A stretch of DNA of 64,000 nt, taken from positions 99,311,739 through 99,375,738 of the forward strand of contig CM076259.1 in assembly GCA_038380795.1 (NCBI GenBank), written 5' to 3'. Source of the stretch: Pyrocephalus nanus. Its lineage: Eukaryota > Chordata > Aves > Passeriformes > Tyrannidae. The position numbers and the translations under genes were made by a program. Numbering within the stretch: position 1 is the stretch's first letter; each line of letters starts with the position of its first letter. Below, in pieces: positions 25,996-38,300 of the stretch. The notes beneath the pieces were generated by a model, which was not told the DNA's origin, made no database searches, and saw only the letters and a program-made list of their open reading frames with translations.

Positions 25996-28900
25996 CAGCT
26001 TCATGGTACCATTGTTCCTGGGACACAGATCTCTTGCCTTCTATTACCCATCTCACGTTGTTATGAATATTTCAGTAACAACTTACTGTGCTCTAATCAG
26101 GGAAAAAAACCCCAAGCCTTTGAAACAGACTGGTCTCAAAGTGCAGACTACAATGTGTGGAGATTCACAAGCCCTGAAGGCTTCACAAAGCCAATAAATC
26201 AGAACTCACAGACCAGCTTTGTGCTGACATGATTTATCTTCCAGGGTTGACCTGCTTGGGTATGATTTTATAGCGGAGGCAGTCAGAGATGTGAACAGTA
26301 GACTATAAGAAGCTGTTCACAGTGGTGAATCTGAGACTGAGTATATATCTTACTATAACCCCAGCACTAATTGGTGAGATAAACCTAAAATGCAAGCAGG
26401 TAGGTGACTGGTTCAGGTGAATCAAGGGCTCTAGATTTGTCAAAAGGACTTTTTCCCTATCCCAACCCCAGACATTATCTCTGGTAGTTAAATATTCTTA
26501 GAAGAAAGGTCTAACCGATGCATTAGGTGCTGCTATGACTGGAGACAGTGGATACACAGACTGAAAGAAGTACCATGTGTAGGCCCTGAAGCAGCTCACC
26601 ATGGAGTTCATGTCAACACTGACCATCGGCATCAGTAAGGAATACTGTACATGTAGTTTTTAGCATAAGTGTGTTTTCAGCATTCAGAGGCTATCTAGAT
26701 GTTTCTACAACACAGGAGTCAGTGACAACTCAATTTTGAGTATTGTAAAAATAGTAAACCAACTCTACTAGGGTCATTGCTATGAAAGCATTGCACATGG
26801 TCTTTTTGGAGGGAAATGAAAATAGAGGTTTTGTTCTTCAGAAATATGTGCTTTCTCTATTACAAAATGTTTGCTGTTTGGCTTTGTTCTGCTTCAAAAT
26901 AATTCTAAAAATTTTACTTTTGTTGTAAGAATTTCATCTGATACTGATAGGAACATGAACATCTTGGAAAGCCTAAAATAAAGGATGGTTTAAAAAGTGG
27001 GGCATGTAGAAGGGGATTTTTTTTTTTCATTAGTGAAGGCAGCTCTAAAGCCCCAGAACCACAGCAGCCTGAAACCCTGGTGGATTTTCAGATCCTTGTT
27101 TTCTCTTTTCAGAAATACCAAAAGAGAAAAATGAATGCAGAGCTGAATTTAGAAAAATATAACTTTGGTCCAAAGATGCATTACTTTTTATTTGTGGCAT
27201 ATGAAGGAATTTAATCTTTAAAAGAAAGAGGCAGTAACTCTAAATGAATAGTTCTGGAAACTGAGTTCTTTGCACTGAGATGCAGATGTTTCTACTACGA
27301 CATAATGTGGGAATTCTATAGTCCACAGAGAGATGAAAGAGTGCCCATGCCACACAAATGCATTTCACAGGCATCCTAGAAGCTTCGTGCTACTTATAGA
27401 AATGAATGTCATAAATAGGTTTTGAGCATCAGATAAGCACTGACTGTCAAAGAATTCAAATATATTTCAGTAGTCTTTGCTCAAGTTAATTTGGAGACTA
27501 AATTATTCATATAAGGAAATATCTGTTTACTGCACTGTTCCTGATTGAAGTCTAGTTAGTATAGAGCATAGCTAGCATAGTCTACCTAGTATATGTAAGG
27601 AAATGCTTTTTAAACAGTTTTATCAGTGCATAAAGTAATAAATGTAATTCATTTATGAGGTTATAGTTCATCTCCACTTTTGCATCTTCCTCAGCCTTTA
27701 AGTTCAGGAAGTGAACACGGAGCAAACAGCCACTTTAAAGAGCCCTCTTGAAGGACATTTAAAATATTGCTGTGATTAATGCTTTGGGAATAATTATGAC
27801 TGAAAATAAAACTTGAAAACACATTTAACTTGTATGCTTTCAACACAGATTTGACAGAAAACTTGCAGCCTCCAAAAATTTGGTTTTCAGATATGCTTAG
27901 TTAATGTTTATGTAACCATTTACTTTTAATTGGTCACAGAAGTCTAGTAATACAATTTCTCTGCACTGACTGGATGAATAAATATCCACATGGGTAAACT
28001 TCAAATCCAGCATCTGTGAATATTTATAAAGGCAAATTTGAATGTTACCATATTTACCCTCACTGTAAAATATGCAAGCCTAGCTGTCAAAAATACCTTT
28101 ACAAATTCAAACAAATATTTTTTTTCTTTGGCTCTAGTTCAGGCAAAACTGGATTGTTAGGTAGATGCCGTTACATATGACAGCCCTGAGATATTCTACA
28201 GTTTGTGGCCAGTCTTTCTGACCTCGGACTCTCTGGCTGGACTATTTGTAATTGGTTTCCAGTCTAAGTGATACATTAGTGTAAAGCATCAAATTATCTA
28301 TGCTGCCATCATGGTTGGTTTAAAGAACATTTCAATGTCAAACTAGTAAGGCTGTTACTGGGTGTTGACGAGAACAGCTTTTTACTAAAAGGATAATCAG
28401 AATCATATTCTATTGAAAAGTAATCTTCATTAGGGAAACATATCCCTATCTTTCTCTGACACCTAATTTGGAATTGTGAAATTCTAAAATATTTTACTTT
28501 CCAGTGAATGAAGACCATACTCTTTGGTATATTATGAATCTAATGGAGACTTGTCTGAAGAAGTGGAGAATACAAGACAAGAGGGAAAGGGAATGAAAAT
28601 GAATATTTGAAAAAATGTGTTTAGAGACTATGTGAGCAGTTCTGCCCAGGCACACTGAGTCAAGCTTCCCCAGGTTTTTTCTCTGTGTGCAGATGAGTTC
28701 TGTCTCACAACAGTGGTGACTTGGTGCCACCCAGGTGTGATGGGCTCAGTGTGCCAGCTCAGGTATGTGCAACCACTGCAGTGGATGCAGACAGGCTTAA
28801 TGTCTTTTACACAACGAGTCCCACATGCCCAGGATAAATAAGTCTCATTGTGCATGAAATGTGGGATGCCAGGGATGCTAGACATCCAAAAATGTGATAA

Positions 28901-31869
28901 GTTACTATTCAAAGCAATATCCAGAGTGTCAGAGTTGGCTGGGAAGAAACTATTGTAGAAATACTAACTAGAAAGAATTCAAAAATGAAAAATACTACCT
29001 AAGGAGTCACAGTTACTCAATGAAATTTTAATTTTTTCCTCCTCAGGATCATTGCCACCTTGTCTCTTGGGGAGTATGCATTGTAGCTAGAAGGTCTGGA
29101 AAATGACTGCAAATCAATGATTGTTTTCAAAAAGACAATTTGCAGAAAACAAGGATCAATAGCTATAATAGTGATTGTGATAGAGGAGACAGTTTTATTT
29201 TTGAACCCACAGTCCTATAATAGTTGTCATCAATTGCATATTGAGGAAATCAGAAGCAAGGAAATCAGAAGCAAGGCAATCAAGTAAAAGTTTTTATTAT
29301 CTTCTAAGAATTTCTGTCAGTTTTTCAGTTTGTTTCACAGAAGACTGGAATAATTTCAAATGACAAAAGGCTATATCCTAAGTTAGAATTGATACTGTGC
29401 AGTAAACACAAACAGCAGAAAGCAAATAATCAGAACAACAACAACAAAAAAGGTACTGTGAAGCCCTTGCACCATCGTGATTGCTGTAAACACTGACTAA
29501 ACAGTAGCCAGGAATAGCCTGATCACATGGCAAAGCATGCAACTTTCTTTAATGATCCTTCATTTACACTGCCTTTTGAATTAGTCAATATTTCGCATAT
29601 TAAAGAGATGCTCTCAGAAAAGTCAACTAATGAATAGTTGAAAGAAGTGGATAATCCATCATCATTTTGTGTGCTATTTTAAATAACCACAATTTCACAA
29701 CAATTCACTTTTCATATTCAAATGTTCTTCTCCCTCTCAATGTTTGTCTCTTGCTAACTGCTGAGGCCCCTGTCCTTCCCTGAGCTCTATGCGTGGAGAA
29801 CGTTGTGCCTTCCTGAGTACCCAGTGTTTAACATATTCTAATTAAAAAATTTCTGACATACAAAATCAACCCCAGTCAGTGGTCTGACCAGCATGTCTCA
29901 GTGCAAAATTGGAAGATTGACCTTACTTTCAGGTAAGAAATATGGAGAAAATTTTAAATTATAAAAGTATATTCCCATTGACCTTTAAAAAAACCCCACA
30001 ACTGAATCCAATCTGCAAAGCAATTTACCTGCCTAACTTCCATGGAAATAAACAGTGGAAATATCTTAGGAGATCTCTGTATCTCTTCTGCACCCTCCAG
30101 CTTCCAGGGAATTTGGTATCCAAAAGCCTTAGAAAATCCCATTTGGCTTCTATCTTGACTTTGAGCTTAAAAATAACTCTGAAAGTTTCATCCATGCCTA
30201 TTGCCATTTATACAGCAAGGAGCAGAATAAGACCTCAGTCCTCTCCTCACAGACATTCATTGTTGTGGTGGAAGCAGAAGAGAGAGAGAAAGAAATGCCA
30301 TTTATGTAAGGGAATGGGGCTTGGAAAGTCTCACAGCTTCCTGATCAACAGCTGCAATTGCAATGCAGCTCCATGTGGGCGGGCACGCAAGGCTTGAGTG
30401 GCAAGGATGGATGTTGCTCTGGCTGTATCACATCACTGAACATTTTCATATGGGTTCCTCATTAACCAGTGACTGATTAATGTCACTTAATTAAAGTCGG
30501 GGACAGCAAGAAGAATGGAGTGGTGGAGGAATTAGGTACTACACAGCATCCTGTCATGCTTCTTGACTTGAATTTGTGGTGGTCAGTGGTGATGAGCAAT
30601 GCAATCCCAGGAATTAACTCTTCCAGCTGATGCTATTGTTTCTGGCTGAGAGCTCTCATATCACAAGGATTAATTCAATCTATACCATTATTTAGTTAGA
30701 AACGACTGATGCTCATTCAGATATTTCAGCAGAAGATGGCTCCACTCAACACCAGCACTTGCATGACACCCCAGGAGGGTTGCTTCACTGTCAGCTTCTG
30801 GTCCTCAGCACCCCTTCACATCTAGGGCTCTGTTTATATGTGTTTTATTCTCTGTGTGTGTGTGTGACATTTAAGATAGATATTTGGAAATAACATCTTG
30901 AAGAAAGCAGTACCCCTTCTGGGAAAATGTGGAAGATCATTATTCAGACAGGGAAAGTAGAAAGTCATGGAGAAACAAGCTATTTGTTCTCCTTCTGCTC
31001 CATCTCCCCCACAAAAGCTGCTTGCCCTTCAGCGAAGGAAGCAGGACTGCCAGCAGCCAGTGTTTCCACTGTGGTAAATGTCACTGCCGTCCCTTGACCA
31101 GGTCCTCAGCTCCCCTCAACAGCTGGCGGTCGGCCCACCGTACACAAAGGGCCCACTCCATCCCTTGCCTCCTCTGCCAGCCTCGGGAAAGTTTGGCTCG
31201 GCAGAAATCCGAGGAGCAGATCTGGCGCAAATAATAGAGGAAGGAGACCTGCTATTATCAAACAAGTTAAAATTACTCCAGGCTTGACTTTTGGGGCTGC
31301 AGCACTTGGTGCCTCAGCTACGAAACCCTTTGGCCAGCAGACAGGATTTTTAGGGGCAGTAGCCTGCCTGGCGAGACCCAACTCATGAGTGAAGTTGCTT
31401 GAGATCATACACCAATTCTTTGATCTTAATACAGAAAGTAAAGAGTTCTTAATAAAAAAGTAAAATGTTCCCCACCCAGGTACTGGGCTGAAGCCAGGTC
31501 ACCAGGAGTGTGCCATGTACACTGAGTAGCTTCCGATAGTCCTCACATGTCCTTCTTGGCTGGGATGCTTTCTGGTAGGAGCAAGCTTTGGGGACTGAAA
31601 GTTTCCCACTGAGAAGCCATTGGGATAGGAAGGGACAAAGCCTCAAGGGATTTTGCTGGGAGAGGCCTTTGCAGACTATGCTATTTAAAGAGCAGGACTT
31701 AGTTCCCCTGGGAGACCAGTCAGTCCATCCAAATGCCCTGCACTGTCCCTGGGAAACCTTCTAGGTGCATGCCTTGTGAATTACTGCCTGCCAAATGAGG
31801 ACAAGGGAGGAAGGATATTGCAGAAAGCAAAACTGGATTTTTCTTTCCCTCACAGCAGGACATGGTTTA
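25996..31869. other. Unique AT-rich non-coding sequence
   Basis: No gene was recognised. The block 26233-28308 has no open frame of 60 codons on either strand and no recognisable repeat. The rest has short unrelated open frames; the longest, at 29942-30397 plus, has no recognisable protein content. A short tandem duplication at 29246-29275 and a TG run near 30853-30866 are the only small repeats noted. Confidence 0.55.
29246..29275 (+). repeat. Perfect tandem duplication of a 15-bp unit
   Basis: The unit GAAATCAGAAGCAAG occurs twice head to tail (29246-29260 and 29261-29275), and a degenerate partial third unit follows. It is probably a replication-slippage product. There is no gene here. 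Confidence 0.9.
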
Positions 31870-32240
31870 GCATGGGAGAACTAGATAATGTGCAGAGAGC
31901 AAGATGTGTGATTAGGCGTATGGGACGGCAGTGGTTCTAGAAAATACCAAACTGGCTGGGATTGGTGAGGCTGGAAAGGGGGGATGACTAAGGTGTATAA
32001 ATTCTAAAAGATCCAGTGATGGTGAATGGGGAATAGCTGCCCCCTCCTGCCTCAGCACAGAACTAAGACCACTCTTTATAATTAGCAGGTAGCAATCAGA
32101 AAATAAATAGAGGAAATCCTCTTTCACACAGTGGAAATTAAACCATGGAACTTCTTGTTACAGGATGCTGCCGAGGCCAAAGCCCAACTGGATGTGAGGA
32201 GGGTTATATGAGGACTGCACCAAGGATGGTTATTAAACCT
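31870..32240 (+). mobile_element. Old, decayed CR1-type LINE, 3' end fragment
   Basis: Two blocks match ancient amniote CR1/L3-type 3' ends. The GGAAAGGGGGGATGACTAAG to GTATAAATTCTAAAAG region (about 31973-32010) corresponds to the conserved 'Gly-Asp-Met-Ile ... Tyr-Lys' end of the second open frame. The stretch at about 32114-32175 corresponds to the 'Phe-Phe-Thr ... Trp-Asn-Leu-Leu-Pro' segment, with decayed codons. It ends near ATGGTTATTAAA. All frames are broken, and divergence looks much higher than in the other CR1 copies, which implies an older insertion. The edges are approximate. Confidence 0.75.
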
Positions 32241-34379
32241 TGCAGCCTTCCTCAGCTCGGCAAGGCCCCGAGGCACTGGCAGCCAGAACTGCACCAGGAG
32301 AGGGGAAGGAGCAACCCAGAATGACTCACATTTCCTACTCCCATTCTTAAGCATTTCTGGGAACATTAGGGAACTCCTTGTACCAGGCCAAGGCACAGGC
32401 TTCACTGTACAGAGCACGGGGTCACCTGCACTATTGTTCTGACATGTTCTGGCCATTCTTTTGCATTCATTTAACAAACTGGAGGCATTGTTTTCTGAAG
32501 TGAGTAAAGGCAAGTAAAATGCTTGAGAAACAATTACACTTGTCAAAAATACCTTTCAGAGGACTAAAATTGCTGTGAATGATTTAGCCTTAATACAAAA
32601 AACAGTGCTGTTACCAAAGAAAATACCCAAAGAGAAAAAGTGGAGTACGAGAACCACTCGTATAATTTTTTTTGAATTAAATTAATTTGTTTTTTCCCCC
32701 AGAAATATCAACATGAGCTAAAATCCTGATGTTCTTAAAATTAATTGCAACAGAATAAACATTCCATTAGGTTGAACACAGCTTAGGGGACAGGCTTTAT
32801 ATCTTTCTTTTTCAGATTGCTAAAGGAAAAGAGAGAAGCTATAGTGAGAGCTCAGATGAGTGTGAAGCCCCAGTGACTACTCTGGGGAAGAGGAGCATTT
32901 CCACATCTCATTCTCATTTGCTTTTGTGAGCTCCCTTTTGGTGCTGGGAATTAAACTCATGTGTTAAGCATATAACCTTGTTCCATGTTTCTGGGATGTG
33001 TTTTATGGGAACAATGCCAGACATCAAAAGTGCTGTCACTGAGGGTCCATCTCAGCACAACATAGAGGAACTGCCATGGGTGGCCCATCAGTGGGACACA
33101 GGGCAGGAGGCAACTGGGCTTGTAGGGTTGCAGTCCTCCAGGCACCAGGGCTGGCCAGGATCGAGAAGCCCAGAAGTCTGCCACATGCTGAAATTCAGCC
33201 ATCTTCAATCCCAGAAGTTGGGGACTGCAGGGATTTCCTGAGAGATGGGACTGCAGCCTCCTCGCTCCACGGGTAAAGACTGCTCCGGGGAAGCCACAAA
33301 GCTCCCTCCCATGGCAGTGGAGTTGCCTCAGCTCAGCTGCAGCAGAGCATTTGATGAGGCCATTGTTCCTCGAAATATCTGCTCTGCTGCCCATAGCAAA
33401 CACTAGGCATATGCATTTCACAGGGGAGAGGCCAAGGGAACAAAACTTGCTTTTATGGATTGACAAAGGCTGCCAAATGGGCTGCCAACACACCTGGGAA
33501 GCAGCATCAGCATCTGGGGGCCAACTAGTCTCTTCTGGAGTCCTGCAGGTGTACCCTGCTGATATGAGCATCTGGGGAGAAATCTCTACTTTTGCTTTGA
33601 AACCAAAGAGTGGCGACTGACCCCTCACCCTTTGGTGTAAAAGAGGAAAGGTGGTAATTCAGTCCCCCAGGCAGAAGATGAGTGGAAGACAACATGCATT
33701 CACAATAGAAGAATTCCTGAAGATATTCCCATCACCAAAATTATCACCCAAATCAGAACAGTCCAAGGGGGAAGAATCACCAGGGTTTCCAACTTTTTCC
33801 TAATTGCCAGCTGTCTGAAACAATGACATAATCAACAGGGAGTGAATTGCATTAGTGGTCATATCCTGACAAGAAGAACCGGATGCATGAAGTACCCTAC
33901 TGAACTATAAACTACTCATAAAAGCCCTCTGAAAGACTATTTACAAACACACTGCTGTTCAAAGCTGGACTTCTTGTTTCAGGGGAACCGAGGAAACCAA
34001 AACAAAGAAAGAAATTACCTTGACAAGTTGGTTTACTAGAATGATGCCTTTTTAAGCCTATAAAGGGGGCATATGTTGGTAGAGTCCATTATCCATTGGA
34101 AAGGAAGGGATGGGGTAAACTAGTGAAATGGTGGAACAGATCCAGATTTGTATCAGCCAACAATGTCATTTCACTGGAAAAGCCAGAAAAGTCACAGATT
34201 TAGCTAGCTAATTGTTTGAAGCCTTGTGTTATCACATTAAGGTCAAAGGGATACTTCCACTGTCTTCAGGAGGCAATATATCACTCCAGGAATTAAAAAG
34301 ATCTTTAGCTTTTGTTAGCCATCACCAAGCAGATGAACTTTCTCCATACTCTTCCCCCTTGAAACCAGAGCATGGTGCT

Positions 34380-34500
34380 GAGTGCTCTGGCTGTCATCCA
34401 GCAGAGCACTCTGACATGCATAATCCAGCTGAAGCCCACAGTGCAACTCAGGTGTTTAATGGTAAGCATATGCTTAAATGTGTTGCTGGATTAAGGCCAA
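34380..34500 (+). repeat. Possible ancient interspersed repeat fragment
   Basis: The stretch around 34455-34500, containing GGTAAGCATATGCTTAAATG followed by a GTTGCTGGATTAAGG-like segment, recalls an old sauropsid interspersed repeat in which AAGCATATGCTTAA-like palindromes precede a 'tttgctgaat' segment. The match is by eye, the element name is not certain and the ends cannot be fixed. It is non-coding as far as can be seen. Confidence 0.25.
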
Positions 34501-35247
34501 AAGGGTTAGCAACTTGCAGCCTGCAGCCCTCTGGATCCCAAGGACAGTATTGGGATATACTGTGTGGAGTCAGTGTCTCAGCCTGTGGGTCGCTGGGGGT
34601 GCCTGAGGTATGGGCAACTCATCTGCAAAATTCCATCTGCTGTCATTCTGTTCTGAGTCATGCTCAGAGTTTCCTATACCCACAGAATGGGAAAAGAAAC
34701 AAAAGAAAACCAGAAACATTAACCTGGCTTGGTTAGTTTGCTTGTAAATAAGAAGTAAGTGGCAACACAGTGTTAAATTATCCAAATTTACCCAGTGTGT
34801 GGGAGGTTTGTCCTTGGAATACAATTTTTAAGGCATTCATGTTATCATAAGTAATTAAAAATCAAACTGTAAATAATTTCCTGTTGACTGACTAGTCATA
34901 TGCTGGTTAAATCTCTGGAGGATGTAGCTGTTCCCGTAAAAGAAAGAAGGAGCCTTGCTGGATTGTGAAAGCAGGTGAAAAAACCTCAGAATTATTCCTT
35001 CTGCTCCCAGAATAGTAACCACAATTAGACTATGACTTTTCCAGAGTGATGGGTGTAATTAAGGAAATCAAAGATACTGCTATAGCTCTGAGGAAAAAAA
35101 AAAAAAAAAGTTTTGATCACATTTACTTCTTTTTATAAACCATGAAAGCCAGGATGTTCAGTGTTTAGACTGATGCTCCTTCTGCAAAAGAGGAAATGCA
35201 CTACGGCACATAAAAAGGAATGTGGGGGAAATAAAAAAAAAACAAAC

Positions 35248-35377
35248 CTGAATGAAATATCAGCTCCAATATACTTTGTGATGTCTTGGCTTTTGTAGTA
35301 TTTGTAGTATTCAAATGTAGAGGTTATTTTCACCTCGTCCACTGGCTCATATATTCCTCTGGGAACAGTGACTTGAG
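35248..35377 (-). other. Candidate coding exon of an unidentified minus-strand gene (130 bp)
   Basis: Read on the minus strand, a strong pyrimidine tract (TTTTTTCTTTTTCCCTG) precedes an acceptor ending in GAAG. A frame then stays open for 130 bases to TTCAG followed by GTTTGTTTTT, a plausible donor. The exon would begin in phase 1 and end in phase 2, encoding about 43 residues. The translation is unlike the low-complexity or Ser/Leu-rich strings of neighbouring chance frames: it is polar, with the segment FEYYKYYKSQDITKYI flanked by Val/Ile-rich stretches that look like beta strands. I do not recognise the family. No partner exon was found with confidence, and the GTTTGT donor is not a strong one. 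Seen: open frame and splice-like borders. Inferred: exon status. Confidence 0.38.
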
Positions 35378-38300
35378 CTTCAAACAGGGAAAAAGAAAAA
35401 ATTCTTTTTTATCATCGAAGCTGATAAAATGGGCAGAGACAAGAAAAGCTCCTTTTGTTCTCATCTTTCAGGCCTCAAAACATATTTCAAGTCATGCAAA
35501 TAGTACTTAAACCTCTTACAAAACAATAGTATGCATTTTATTTACCTTTTTAAAAATGCATTTTGATTTTAATATTAGATGTATTATTTTCCTTTCTGGT
35601 ATAGAAAAATGTTGTTGTTTTTATTTAGAGAATGTCTGTTATTTCTGTCCTCTGTTACTTGTTATTTATTGAACCTTAAGCTGTTATGGTCTCTTACATA
35701 AATCCTTCTTAGTACATGGATTATTGATCCTATAATCCGTAATAATATTGTCTATTCTGTGATCCAGCTGGCAGCCATAAACACTAAAAATACACATTCT
35801 CCAATTCATTGAGAGGTTCTACTTGAACAAAAAACAAAACCAAAACAATAAACATGATTAATAAATGACACTACTAAAGAAATGTTGGGAGTTCTCTCTA
35901 AAATGTGTAAAGACAGTAGACAATATTATTTGATTTCAGGCTTAAAAACTTCAGTCATGCAGACTCCCTTAAATATTAAGCTTTTTTCAATTTTGCACTT
36001 GCAATATTATTTTCTTTTTACGCTTTTGAGAAAAGTGCTTCTTTGGTGCAGGTTACTCAAGGCCTCGACAAAAACTGTAATGTAGGATTGTTAGATCAAA
36101 CAGAGAAGTTTTAGCAGGGCTTCGGATTCTGCACCTGGCACCTAATCTCTGCTGTGGAAAAGAGCTACAAGCCTGGATATAGAGTGTGCCTTGATTTTGA
36201 GGCTAGCTTGTGATGTCACTATTCACCCAATTTCGACTTGCTCCAGAGCAGGTCTGGAAGACACCCCCAGTCTGTCCATGTGGGCAAATTTTGCTGTTGG
36301 AGGGCACATTGCCTATTGGAGGGCTGCTGCTGTCCCTGCATGGCCACCCATGGGAGGTTAGGCATCTCTTTGTTCCAACCCATTGTCTCTCCAGGTTAAT
36401 GGGGTGTTGCAACCTGCTCATCTGATTATCAGTTTGGTCCCAAATCTGGATTTTTTGGCAAATATGGGCTAAATGTAAAGCCATCATAAAACTGAGTAGA
36501 TTTTGGGGTTTGACAGTAAGTCTGCACAAGATTTTAAGTTCACAGAGATGGGAAGGGTGTGCTTTGCCATCTCCTAATATCGAATCCAGCTCTGACGCTG
36601 AGAGCATATGTCTGAGACAGAGCGCTGTCCAGCATCACATTCACTCCCTGCCTCTGATGCTCTTAGAGCTAAAAAACAACCCATGAGCTCAGGAAAAAAA
36701 TCAATCCAACACAGTGATGATGGGCTAGCAGTGAGTCTATTGTTTACTTGCATTAAATCTGGGAACTGGGTCATTTTTAAAGCCTGGAAGCCTGAGCTCT
36801 GAGGCAGCTGTGCATCCTCTGTGCTTTGGACTGTGCAGCTTCCCGGCTCACCCTGGTAGCTGGTAGAACCTCAGAGTGATCACTGGATGAGCATGATGAA
36901 CCTTGTTCTGACAGGTTTGGTTTGTTCCTCATGACTCAACTCTTTGGCATGGCTTGTGGGGGGCACAAGACCCCAGATGCCCTGCAGCCCCTTGAGGGTC
37001 AGCCTAGTTGCTCCTGACAGGGCACGACTCCTCCTCACAGAGGAGGCAGAGCCTTGTGTGAGGAGAAGAACAGGCAAGGGTTTTGGAGACTAGCAATTTC
37101 TCCTGGGTTTTCCTCTGGGGAAGTACAGATAGCTAATTTGAAATGAGCAGTCAAAGCTTCAGTAAACACCTAGGTGAAGTTCCAGTAGTAGGTAAAACTG
37201 AAGAGACTAAACAAATCTGAATGAAATAAATTCAGTCTTAGAGGGTTTAGGTATCTGTAGCAACACGTGGCTGTTGATGATGCCTGTTTTATTCACAGGC
37301 ATTTTTAATTGGCATAGCTGTTACAGTAACTACCTCATAAATCATTTGTGGTTGGGGAAAGTCCCTAAAATCACTCTACCTTGGGAAATATCCATACAAG
37401 GCAGCAATTTTTTCCTGCAGGTAGAGAAATAATTTCTTCTGGCAAATCTGAATAGCTGTTTAGGTGAGGCATGCTTCTGGTGATCAGTTCCCCTCTTCAG
37501 AGGCAGTTTTTCCTCTCCTACTCAGCACCTCCAGCTCTCATTATTTTCCAAGCCGATGGCTGTCATCCTACCACCCCTGCACTCCTGCAGTGCATGTCAG
37601 ATCTGGGACAGGACAGCACACAACTGGTGAAAGACCTTACAGATGAGATCATTAATCTACAAAAGTTCCAGATTCTAATTTTTCAGATACATTGTGAAAT
37701 TCATTTACCTTTTTCCATAAGGAAGAAGGATATGTCTTCACAGCAAGTGTGCACCTGCCCACTTGCACTTCATAACTTTTTAGCCCATCAGTTTCAGCCA
37801 TGTTTTATGGAATGTAGTTTGATAGGATACTGACCTTAAATATGCTAATTTTCTAAAAGTTTCAAAAAAAAGGTGTGAAAGATGGACCCTATCAGTTCTT
37901 GTACTGGGAAATGAATGAGCCCAACTTGTAATAAATGCCAGAGAATTCATACAGGAGAGCTATCACGACTGCCCTAAATAAATGTCAAAAATGATTTGGT
38001 TAGAAATTGCAGTGCATTGGATACCTGAGACACAAAGCTTAAGAAAACCAGGCATCATTAGTCCTACTGCTCAAGGACTTGGACATCTGGGTGACAGACT
38101 GGGGAACAGGCTTAAGCAGGGATGTTCACTGACTTGGGTTGATTATGTCAGGAGATTGGCTCTGGTTGTGACAGATGATGCAGAGGCAGTTGATTTAGCA
38201 CTTTAATATACTATTCTTGTTAGTGAGAAAATTAATACTTGTAAAGATTGTATAGTTCTTTTGGTGGAGACTTTTATACATCTACATAAATACTGCCAAG

